From the NCBI GenBank assembly GCA_027065825.1, contig JAMONM010000033.1, positions 1 to 44,224 on the forward strand: a stretch of 44,224 nucleotides of DNA, written 5' to 3'. Below the pieces are notes generated by a model. The model was not told where the DNA came from and searched no databases. It saw nothing but the letters and a program-made list of their open reading frames with translations. Each line of letters starts with the position of its first letter. Within the stretch, counting starts at the first letter, position 1. Shown here piece by piece: positions 32,247 through 39,656 of the stretch. The position numbers and the translations under genes were made by a program. The stretch is from Campylobacterales bacterium. Lineage in GTDB: Bacteria; Campylobacterota; Campylobacteria; Campylobacterales; Nitratiruptoraceae.

Positions 32247-33070
32247 AAAACCTCTTTCTTGTGGCCAAACTGGATATCAAAGAGTCGCTGAGAAGTCGCT
32301 GGTTTTTGGTCTATCTGACGGTTTTTGGCGGTATGATGGCTCTTTTTTTCGTTACCGGAATTACCGACTCGGTAGTTATGGGTTTTACGGGGCTTAGCAG
32401 ACTGCTTTTGATATATATGCAGGTTACGGTGGTTATTTTGCCGATTTTTATATTGATCACCACTGTAAAATCGATCTCTCAAGACAGAGAGAGCGCCATT
32501 TTGGAGTATATGCTATCTTTCCCGGTCTCTCTTTTCGATTATTACTGGGGCAAGATGGCGGGCAGATTTTTTATCGTCTTTTTTCCCGTTGTTTTAGCTC
32601 TTGTTCTTGGCGTGGCGTGGGGGGCTCTCAAGGGTGGAGAGCTGCCTTGGAGTATGCTTTTGATATATAGCGCGTTGCTCTTTGCGATGTGCGCTGTTTT
32701 TTTGGGTATAGCCTTTTTTATTTCCACGCTGGTAAAGTCTCACGACGTGGCTCTGGGAGCCTCTTTTGTGGTTTGGATAACGCTGTTGGCTTTTATCGAT
32801 ATTGCCTTGATAGGTTTGATGCTGCAAAACAGATTCGATGATGAGATAATAATCTCTATAGCTCTTTTGAACCCTATGGAGGTTTTCAGAGTCGGAGCTG
32901 TTGCCCTGTTTGATCCTGAGCTTACCGTAATGGGTCCGGTAGCCTATTTTTTACTGGATAGTTTCGGCAGAACCAATCTTTTGGTTTACGCCTTTGTATA
33001 TCCCGTTGTATTGGGGATCTTTTTCGCCTGGGCTGGATATTGGTATTTTAGCCGAAAAGATCTGTTATAA
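32243..33070 (+). CDS. nosY: ABC transporter permease NosY
   Basis: 275 residues with six hydrophobic spans and the NosY motif SISQDRESAILEYMLSFPVS in the first cytoplasmic loop. It forms the membrane part of NosFY, working with NosD on sulfur or copper delivery for CuZ. The start overlaps the nosL stop, and it is followed after 13 bases by the second NosL-like gene. Confidence 0.93.
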   Translation: MKNLFLVAKLDIKESLRSRWFLVYLTVFGGMMALFFVTGITDSVVMGFTGLSRLLLIYMQVTVVILPIFILITTVKSISQDRESAILEYMLSFPVSLFDYYWGKMAGRFFIVFFPVVLALVLGVAWGALKGGELPWSMLLIYSALLFAMCAVFLGIAFFISTLVKSHDVALGASFVVWITLLAFIDIALIGLMLQNRFDDEIIISIALLNPMEVFRVGAVALFDPELTVMGPVAYFLLDSFGRTNLLVYAFVYPVVLGIFFAWAGYWYFSRKDLL

Positions 33071-33083
33071 GGAGGCTAAGATC

Positions 33084-33566
33084 GTGAGAGCGAGAGCGCT
33101 AGTTCTGTTTTATATCGCTGTTTCCGTTACGGCACTGTCCCTTTTTGGACAGATAAACGGAAAAAATATCGATCCGGTATATATGATCGACGTTAACAAA
33201 GATAAAAGATTCAACGCCAAAATAGAGCTGTCAGACGGCGAGAAGATACTCTTTTGCTGTCCCAAGGCGATGTTCGATCTTTACTTTCGACCGATGGATT
33301 ATCCAGAATACAAGATCAAAAGCGAAAACGACTTTAAAAAACTGATGGTAAAAGATTTTATAAGCGGCGAATGGATCGACGCCAAAAAGGCGTTTTATGT
33401 TTTCGGCAGTAGACTCCTGGGGCCAAAAGGCGACGATCTGATTCCTTTGGGATCCAAAAAAAACGTAGCTCTATTCAAGAACAGATACGGCGGTAGCAGG
33501 GTTTTGACCTTTGACGAGATAGTTAAAAAAGGCTACGGACTGATCAAATATCTCGATATGCCTTGA
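33084..33566 (+). CDS. Second NosL-family protein, non-lipidated
   Basis: 160 residues from a GTG at 33084 behind AAGGAGG; the frame extending to 32994 lies within nosY. A Sec signal (ALVLFYIAVSVTALSLFGQ) lacks a lipobox cysteine. The mature part has ILFCCPKAMFDLYF, with two adjacent cysteines, then GEWIDAKKAFYVFGS and RVLTFDEIVKKGYG, which match the C-terminal NosL fold. The metal-binding pattern differs from nosL at 31803. It is probably a periplasmic copper-handling partner for NosZ maturation. Its stop codon lies inside the next Fnr box. Confidence 0.82.
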   Translation: MRARALVLFYIAVSVTALSLFGQINGKNIDPVYMIDVNKDKRFNAKIELSDGEKILFCCPKAMFDLYFRPMDYPEYKIKSENDFKKLMVKDFISGEWIDAKKAFYVFGSRLLGPKGDDLIPLGSKKNVALFKNRYGGSRVLTFDEIVKKGYGLIKYLDMP

Positions 33567-33576
33567 TATAGATCAA
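33563..33576 (+). promoter_or_regulatory. Fnr box upstream of the di-heme peroxidase (TTGATATAGATCAA)
   Basis: Canonical TTGAT-N4-ATCAA arms overlapping the stop of the preceding gene. TAAAAT at 33598-33603 is a -10 candidate 28.5 bp from the box centre. The peroxidase ATG is at 33639. Confidence 0.78.
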
Positions 33577-33638
33577 TTTTTTTTCTCCCCAAACTGGTAA
33601 AATCGAAAGAGTATAAGTATATCTAATAAGGGGAGAAC

Positions 33639-34664
33639 ATGAGAGGTCTCCTTGTTTTTACTATCTCTATTTTGATCTCACTCGCTCTAAATGGCTCCTC
33701 TTTGAGAGAGACCGCATTCTCGAGAGGTCTATATCCCGTTCCTGCCGACCTGGACTCCCTAATAGCGCTTTATAAAGGCGATTTCGATATCGAAAAGGCC
33801 AGACTGGGCAAAGAGCTCTTTTTCGACCCTATACTCTCAAAAGACGGCAGCGTATCCTGCGCATCTTGCCACGATTTTGCAAAAGGAGGCGCCGACGCAA
33901 AAGCGGCGGCGGTGGGGATCGGCGGCGCCGAGAACCCTTTCCATCTAAATTCTCCTACCGTTTTTAACGCCGCGCTGGCCAAAATGCTGTTTTGGGACGG
34001 TCGCGCAAAGAGTCTGGCCGAACAGGCGGCCGGACCTATAACCGCTCCCTTTGAGATGGGATTGACTCCTAAAGAGGCGGTAGAGAAGGTGAGCGGTTCC
34101 TCATATTACGCACAACGTTTCGAAAAACTCTACAATAAAGCCGAAATAGAGTTTGAGGATATACTCGACGCTATAGCGATGTATGAAAAAACCCTGTTGA
34201 CTAGAGGCGATTTTGACCGATTTTTGGAGGGTGATGAAACCGCTTTGAACGAAAGGGCGAAAAGAGGGCTAAAACTGTTTATGTCGATAGGATGCAAAGG
34301 GTGTCATACCGGTATGAGCGTCGGCGGACAGAGCATACAGAAGTTTCCGCTGAGAAAATATAACTGGTTCAATCTAAAATATGAGGAAAAAAGAGGTCTT
34401 TATATAGACGATTCGCCGTATCCTTTTGAAAATCTGGGAGGTTTTTGGGGAAAAGACGGTGCATTGAGATTTAGGGTTCCGATTTTGAGAAACGTAACGA
34501 AAACGGCGCCATATTTTCATAACGGCAGTGTCAAGGAGCTGAAAAAGGCGGTTGAGATAATGGCCCGTCATCAACTGGGAAAAGAGTTGACAAAAAAGGA
34601 GATAGAAGATATCGTGGAGTTTCTAAAGAGCCTGGAAGGCTCTTTGGTAGATTACGGTATATAA
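33639..34664 (+). CDS. Di-heme cytochrome c peroxidase
   Basis: 341 residues with a signal peptide and two c-heme motifs, CASCH (about residue 72) and CKGCH (about 219). Family signatures are visible: LGKELFFDPILSKDGSVSC, LNSPTVFNAALAKMLFWDGR, and RVPILRNVTKTAPYFHNGS near the second heme. It reduces hydrogen peroxide in the periplasm with electrons from cytochrome c. Fnr control of such enzymes is common in microaerobes. A MauG-like maturation function is a less likely alternative. The ATG has AGGGGAG upstream. Its stop directly abuts the stop of the convergent gene. Confidence 0.92.
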   Translation: MRGLLVFTISILISLALNGSSLRETAFSRGLYPVPADLDSLIALYKGDFDIEKARLGKELFFDPILSKDGSVSCASCHDFAKGGADAKAAAVGIGGAENPFHLNSPTVFNAALAKMLFWDGRAKSLAEQAAGPITAPFEMGLTPKEAVEKVSGSSYYAQRFEKLYNKAEIEFEDILDAIAMYEKTLLTRGDFDRFLEGDETALNERAKRGLKLFMSIGCKGCHTGMSVGGQSIQKFPLRKYNWFNLKYEEKRGLYIDDSPYPFENLGGFWGKDGALRFRVPILRNVTKTAPYFHNGSVKELKKAVEIMARHQLGKELTKKEIEDIVEFLKSLEGSLVDYGI

Positions 34665-35045
34665 CTATTTTATATCGAAAAACTCTTTGATATACTTCTC
34701 TTCGGCTCTGTTTTTTAGCTTGATTTTTTTAACTGTTCTGTTTTGATCGTCCAGAACTTCTACGGTGTCGCCCGCCAATCGTATATGGGTTTTCCCCCAC
34801 TTTTTCATCAGTTCGTCGAATATCAGGTAGACTTTTGCGTTAGGCACGTCCAGATCTTTACCTGTTCTTTTGTCCACTATATCGAGTCCACCGAACTCTT
34901 TTTGTATCTCGTAGGGAAATGTTTCTAAAATCTGATTGTATACCCTTTTTTCCTTTTTTTGCGGCATATTGGTTAACAGAGCCATGACGCTGAGGAATAT
35001 AAATATAAACGCCAAAGCCCATAAAAGCTTTTTACTGAACATCAT
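34665..35045 (-). CDS. Unknown membrane-anchored protein in the precorrin-2 dehydrogenase operon
   Basis: 126 residues; two tandem ATGs (35045 and 35042) follow AAGGAAGG. An N-terminal span (about 6-25) is followed by a soluble, probably periplasmic domain with KVYLIFDELMKKWGKTHIRL and TVEVLDDQNRTVKKIKL. No family was recognised. It overlaps the upstream precorrin-2 dehydrogenase gene by 14 bases, so it is cotranscribed with a heme d1/siroheme step. Confidence 0.7.
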   Translation of the reverse strand: MMFSKKLLWALAFIFIFLSVMALLTNMPQKKEKRVYNQILETFPYEIQKEFGGLDIVDKRTGKDLDVPNAKVYLIFDELMKKWGKTHIRLAGDTVEVLDDQNRTVKKIKLKNRAEEKYIKEFFDIK

Positions 35046-35616
35046 ACCTTCCTTTGAAACTTTTTTCTATGAAATCCTTGGCTTTGGAGTCGAGGATTTT
35101 TTGCCTCTGTTTACCTTTAGGCAGTGAGAGTCTCAACTCTTTTAGCTCTTTTACGAAGCTTTCCAGCTCCTTTGGCAACATTTTCTCCACGGCTCTTCGC
35201 AGATATTTTGCCAAAGATGGCGAGGCCCCCGAGGTAGAGAACGCTATTACCAGATCGCCTCTTTTTATATACGAGGGGAAAATAAAATCGCAATACTCTA
35301 CGCTGTCTACGCTGTTACACAATATTCCTGATTTTTTGCACAAGAGATAAATTTCTTTTTGCAGATCTATATTGTCTACGGCTACCACCACAATCCCGAT
35401 ATTTTGCAAATCTTTGGGTTCAAACTCTCTTTGATATATTTTCAGGCCGAAATCTTGCGCTATTTTTTTTGTTTGGGAATTCACTTTTGGCGCGACTATC
35501 CTTATATCGGTGGTAAAGTCGATTAAACGCGAGAGCTTTTCGCAGGCTACGTTTCCGCCTCCTACGAGAAGAACGCTTTTTTTGCTCATGTCTATCATAG
35601 CAGGGAAAAAGCTCAT
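35032..35616 (-). CDS. Precorrin-2 dehydrogenase (CysG N-terminal/Met8 type)
   Basis: 194 residues with an N-terminal Rossmann fold (SVLLVGGGNVACEKLSRL), then IVVVAVDNIDLQKEIYLLCK, LCNSVDSVEYCDFIFPSYI and AFSTSGASPSLAKYLRR, the signature of siroheme synthase N-terminal domains. It oxidises precorrin-2 to sirohydrochlorin with NAD and in Met8-like enzymes also inserts iron. No separate chelatase is seen in the window, so a bifunctional enzyme is plausible. It lies divergent to the siroheme decarboxylase gene with an Fnr box between. Confidence 0.92.
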   Translation of the reverse strand: MSFFPAMIDMSKKSVLLVGGGNVACEKLSRLIDFTTDIRIVAPKVNSQTKKIAQDFGLKIYQREFEPKDLQNIGIVVVAVDNIDLQKEIYLLCKKSGILCNSVDSVEYCDFIFPSYIKRGDLVIAFSTSGASPSLAKYLRRAVEKMLPKELESFVKELKELRLSLPKGKQRQKILDSKAKDFIEKSFKGRYDVQ

Positions 35617-35669
35617 AAGGCTCCTTAAAACGGTTTGTTTAATAATATCATAAAAAAACTATAAGCGAT

Positions 35670-35683
35670 TTGATGGCTATCAA
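35670..35683. promoter_or_regulatory. Fnr box between divergent heme d1 operons (TTGATGGCTATCAA)
   Basis: Canonical TTGAT-N4-ATCAA arms. Rightwards, TACAAT at 35706-35711 is 29.5 bp from the centre. Leftwards, the complement of 35642-35647 reads TATTAT at the same distance. One symmetric site may therefore activate both the precorrin-2 dehydrogenase operon and the siroheme decarboxylase operon. Confidence 0.75.
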
Positions 35684-35741
35684 GGAAAATAGGGGCAAAT
35701 ATGACTACAATTGTAAAGATTAACTAAAAAGAGGTCGCAAT

Positions 35742-36731
35742 ATGGAGAAGGAGTTTTTAAATCTGATACAGAAATCTTTTCCCGTCGAGGAGAGGCCTTT
35801 TAAAAAACTGGCCGAGGAGCTAAACGTTACGGAAGAGCGTCTGATCGATCTTTACAAAGATCTAAAATCCCGCGGGATAATTAGACAGACTTCCGCTATT
35901 TTCGATACAAAATCTTTGGGATACGACTCATCTTTGGTGGCTTTTAAGGTAAAAGATATCGATCGGGCCGCCGCAATAGTCAACGAACATCCGGGAGTAA
36001 GTCACAACTATGAAAGAAATAACGAGTTTAATCTCTGGTTCACCATTGCCGTTGCGCCCGACTCTTCGCTAGGTTTGGAAAAAAGCGTCTCGATACTGGC
36101 CGAAATTGCCGGCGCGGACTCCTACCTGATTTTGCCTACAAAAAAGATGTTCAAGATCAAAGTTCAGCTGGATCTGACCGGAAAAGAGGAAAAAAAAGAG
36201 AGAGTTACGCGCAAAAAGAGACAAAATATGGAGCTAAAACCCTTTCATATAGAGTTGATCAAAGAGCTTCAACAAGATATTGAGCCTATCAAGGAGCCTT
36301 TTGGGAAGATTCTGGACAGATTGGGCATAGATATGTCCGAACTTAGGCATAACGTTTCAAAAATGGAACAAGCGGGTATAATGAGAAGGTTTGCCACTAT
36401 CTTGCATCATAGAAAAGCTGGATTCAAAGCAAACGCTATGGTGGTATGGAAAATTCCGCAAGAGCGCGCCGAGGAGATCGGCGAAGCGGTTGCCAGCTAC
36501 AGAGCGGTAAGCCACTGCTATCTAAGGCCCGTATATCCTGAGTGGCCCTATCCGCTCTTTTCTATGATACACGGCAAAAGCAGGGCAGAGGTTGAAAAAG
36601 TCGTAGAGGAGATATCCGAAGATATCGGAGTCAAAGAGTACGCCTATCTCTATTCTACGAGAGAGTTTAAAAAGGTGAGACTGCGCTATTTCAGTCCAGA
36701 ATTTTATGAATGGGAGAAGAGACATGGATAG
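35742..36731 (+). CDS. Siroheme decarboxylase, fused two-module NirDL/NirGH type
   Basis: 329 residues made of two AsnC/Lrp-like halves, about 1-150 and 170-329, joined by a basic linker (ERVTRKKRQ). Each half has a winged helix (EELNVTEERLIDLYKDLKSR; GKILDRLGIDMSELRHNV) and an alpha-beta domain with the Nir/Ahb motif: GVSHNYERNNEFNLWFTI and AVSHCYLRPVYPEWPYPLFS. NirD, L, G, H and archaeal AhbA/B remove two acetate carboxyl groups from siroheme, giving didecarboxysiroheme for NirJ. Here one gene supplies both halves. A true transcription factor is unlikely given these motifs. Confidence 0.9.
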   Translation: MEKEFLNLIQKSFPVEERPFKKLAEELNVTEERLIDLYKDLKSRGIIRQTSAIFDTKSLGYDSSLVAFKVKDIDRAAAIVNEHPGVSHNYERNNEFNLWFTIAVAPDSSLGLEKSVSILAEIAGADSYLILPTKKMFKIKVQLDLTGKEEKKERVTRKKRQNMELKPFHIELIKELQQDIEPIKEPFGKILDRLGIDMSELRHNVSKMEQAGIMRRFATILHHRKAGFKANAMVVWKIPQERAEEIGEAVASYRAVSHCYLRPVYPEWPYPLFSMIHGKSRAEVEKVVEEISEDIGVKEYAYLYSTREFKKVRLRYFSPEFYEWEKRHG

Positions 36732-37092
36732 TTTGGCCGGATTTTTTAAAGAGGAGGCGATATATATTATTATTTCCCTTTTCGTTTTTGCGATAGCTGC
36801 TATTGTTGTTACCAGACCTTTTGTAAAGCTCGATCCCAAGAAGGTTCTGCCGGGAGTGGCGCTCTTTTTGATTGCGGCTTTGCTTATTCATTACAATATG
36901 AGGATTTCTCATATCAAAAGCGTCAAAAAGGCCTTTGAAGATGGCAAAGAGATAATTTGTCTGGACAAAACCAACAAAATAGGGCATGTTCTTGTTAGAA
37001 AGGGCGAATGGAGACTGGAAGGGGATCTTTTTGTCAATCCCGCCTTTTATAGAGGATATAATATTCGTCAATGTCTGATTTCGGATGATTAG
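36724..37092 (+). CDS. Unknown membrane protein downstream of siroheme decarboxylase
   Basis: 122 residues from the ATG at 36724, inside the last codons of the decarboxylase gene, with GGGAGAAGAG upstream. Two hydrophobic spans (about 14-32 and 42-61) precede a soluble tail with GKEIICLDKTNKIGHVLV and RGYNIRQCLISDD. No family was recognised. Overlap with the decarboxylase suggests coupled translation. The stop overlaps that of the convergent tamB-like gene by four bases. Confidence 0.7.
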   Translation: MDSLAGFFKEEAIYIIISLFVFAIAAIVVTRPFVKLDPKKVLPGVALFLIAALLIHYNMRISHIKSVKKAFEDGKEIICLDKTNKIGHVLVRKGEWRLEGDLFVNPAFYRGYNIRQCLISDD

Positions 37093-39656
37093 TTTTCTAT
37101 CTGATAGATGATTTCCGCTCCGCTGTTTTCCGGCGAAAAGGAGGCTTCGGCTTTTAGATTCGGCGAGACGCGATATCTGAGGATAATTGAGGATATTTCG
37201 TCGTTTCTGTAAATAACCGTGATTTTTTTGCCTATATTTTTTCCAATCTCTATACCGAATCCCTTTGATGAGGTGATCAGCGAGAACCTGTCCAGCCTCA
37301 TTCCGAAAGAGGAGATCAGATCTTTTACAAAAAGGTTTCCAAGAGCCTTTGAAAAACTCTCTCCCAAAACCCCTTTTGCTAAAGCGGTAGAGGATATAGA
37401 ATCAAAAAGTAGCAGGGCCAGTATGTCGTTTTGGTTCAGATAAGGCTCGCTTCTAAACGTTATTACGGGATTTTTCAGTTCGCCGGCTATTTTTATGTAG
37501 ACTGTATAGGGCTCTTTTTTATAGACTATATCCAAATTTAAGAGCGGATTTTCGATTGGACCGTAAAAATCGAACTCTTTTCCTTTTATTCGGAAAGTTC
37601 TGTCTTTGAATCTGAAGACTCCTTTTTCAATTTTTACTACGCCCAGAAGCTCAGTAGGTTTTTGGTACTCTTTCCAAAGGGTTACGTCGCAGTCGATTTC
37701 GGCCTCAAGATATTTAAGTTGATAGATTAGGGTTTTTGAACTTTTTATTCTCAGATTCAAAATGAGATTTTGCGTAAACTCTTTTTTGCGGGGAGCGTCT
37801 ACCACCACGATATCGGGATCGGATATCTCCTTGTGTTTTTGAGGATCGTACCATACTGTACCTCCAAGGATTTCGATCTCTCCTTCTATGGCTATTTTAT
37901 CAGCCTCGATTTGCGCTTTTATATCGATTTTTGAATCAACCTTCCCTTCGGCAAAAGAGAATCGGTAAAGTTTTGAGCGAAGCTTTATGTGGGCGCAAAT
38001 TTTTTTCAGATCTATAAATCCGGTGGCCTTTATCTGATCTTCGATCCAGAGTCTTTTTATCACTATTTTTCCGTTTTCGAACAGGAATTGCGACTCTTTG
38101 GTGGCGTAAACGGCTCTATTGTTCGCGACTATGGCGTAGTAGTCCACAAATAGTGTCGAGCCCTCGGTTCTGCCTTTGATATTTATCAGTTGGATATCGC
38201 CGTTTTTGATCTTTAGATTCTGTGCCGTTATTTCAAAATTTGTCCTTACATAGTCGCTAAGCAGCGAAACTTTCATAGACTCTGCCTCGATGCGGTTTGG
38301 AACCCGGACTATTTTTTGAGCACTTTTTAAAAATCTTTTCGGATCGTAGATATCTATTGTTCCCCTTAGATACTTTTGCGCAATTTCGATAGCGGCTTTC
38401 GCTCCCTCGCCGTTTAGGTAAATTCTATATGGGTATTTGCTAAAATCGGCCTTTACGTTAAAAAGAGCGGAGGTGGATTGCAGTTTTTTGGTTTTGGGAT
38501 CGAATACGGCGTAGATAGGGAAGATGGCTTTTAATCTTTCTTCGGTCGTATCTTTTTGAGTAAAATAGATGCTTAAAACGTCGTTTCCGAATTCCCCGAG
38601 CGCGGTAAAAAGTTTGGAATCTATTTTAAACCCAAAGGAGCTCTTTTTGCCCCAAGCCTTCACAGAAAGAGATCCCAGCAGTTTCGCCGCTTGAGGATGA
38701 GGAAGCCGCAGATTTTTTGCCGCGACGTTGAATTCAAGCTCTCTATTAAGCGTAAAGTCGATTTTGTTTTTTGCGTTAAATATTGAGCCGATCAGAAGGT
38801 CGTCTTTTAGCGTTCCCGTAAAATCGACTCTGTCGGTCAATATAGGGAGCGATTTTTTTATATCCCGGACATATCCCTTTATATCTGCGTGAAGCTCTTT
38901 GTCGAACGTGGCTTTTGCCGTTGCGAAAATTTTTGCATTTTTTATCGATCCTGACGCCTTTATATCTGATGTGAGCGTTTTTTCCCGTATGTAGTAAAAT
39001 CCTTCGGCGTTTAGAAGCAGTTTTATGCTATCTTTTTCGTTTATATATTCGGTTGAGGCGTTGAACGCTATTTCTCTATCCCCAATTTCGGCTCTGAAAT
39101 TTACCGGTTTACGGAATTTATGAAGATTTATGGCTCCTTTTGCGTAAATTTTGGATTTTTTGGCTTTTGCGACGGCTGAGAGATTGAATTTCGAGGAGTT
39201 CAGCCGCAGATTGGCCAGTTTGAAAGAGTATTGGCGATCTATCTCTATATCTTTTACAGAGGCTTCGAGGTCGATTTTTTCAAAATATCCCTCTATTGAT
39301 AGATTTTCGATGAAAATAGATTTGTCAAATTCCTTTTTTTCTTGCTTTTGGCGCGTGGGGATGGCTTTTAGATTTAGAGCCGTAACGGTTATGCCGTTTA
39401 TGTAAATTTGATCCGAAAGGAGCGATAGCGGATTAAAAACGATCTCCGCCTTTTTTGCTATTATCGTTCCCTCTTTGCTGATATCGACGAATTTCCATCT
39501 GTTTAAACGGACCCATTTTATCTCTTTTGCTTCGATTTTATAGGACAAAAGGGCATCTTTGACCATTCGTTCTACGATAGAGGTTTTGTACTCCAAAAGA
39601 GCGGTACCCATGATCAAAATCAGTATAAGCCTTCCTATTAGCAAAAGGGTTCTCAA
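37089..39656 (-). CDS. tamB: TamB-like (DUF490) envelope protein
   Basis: 855 residues with one N-terminal span (TLLLIGRLILILIMGTALL) and a long run of amphipathic beta strands, as in AsmA/TamB proteins that form a hydrophobic groove bridging inner and outer membrane. The C-terminal region is the TamB domain: VKIEKGVFRFKDRTFRIKGK, then PVITFRSEPYLNQNDILALL and a final IGKNIGKKITVIYRNDEISS. E. coli TamB is about 1,260 residues, so this is shorter. It works with the adjacent BamA-family protein in outer-membrane protein or lipid transport. Start and stop overlap in an ATGA with that gene. Confidence 0.88.
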   Translation of the reverse strand: MRTLLLIGRLILILIMGTALLEYKTSIVERMVKDALLSYKIEAKEIKWVRLNRWKFVDISKEGTIIAKKAEIVFNPLSLLSDQIYINGITVTALNLKAIPTRQKQEKKEFDKSIFIENLSIEGYFEKIDLEASVKDIEIDRQYSFKLANLRLNSSKFNLSAVAKAKKSKIYAKGAINLHKFRKPVNFRAEIGDREIAFNASTEYINEKDSIKLLLNAEGFYYIREKTLTSDIKASGSIKNAKIFATAKATFDKELHADIKGYVRDIKKSLPILTDRVDFTGTLKDDLLIGSIFNAKNKIDFTLNRELEFNVAAKNLRLPHPQAAKLLGSLSVKAWGKKSSFGFKIDSKLFTALGEFGNDVLSIYFTQKDTTEERLKAIFPIYAVFDPKTKKLQSTSALFNVKADFSKYPYRIYLNGEGAKAAIEIAQKYLRGTIDIYDPKRFLKSAQKIVRVPNRIEAESMKVSLLSDYVRTNFEITAQNLKIKNGDIQLINIKGRTEGSTLFVDYYAIVANNRAVYATKESQFLFENGKIVIKRLWIEDQIKATGFIDLKKICAHIKLRSKLYRFSFAEGKVDSKIDIKAQIEADKIAIEGEIEILGGTVWYDPQKHKEISDPDIVVVDAPRKKEFTQNLILNLRIKSSKTLIYQLKYLEAEIDCDVTLWKEYQKPTELLGVVKIEKGVFRFKDRTFRIKGKEFDFYGPIENPLLNLDIVYKKEPYTVYIKIAGELKNPVITFRSEPYLNQNDILALLLFDSISSTALAKGVLGESFSKALGNLFVKDLISSFGMRLDRFSLITSSKGFGIEIGKNIGKKITVIYRNDEISSIILRYRVSPNLKAEASFSPENSGAEIIYQIEN

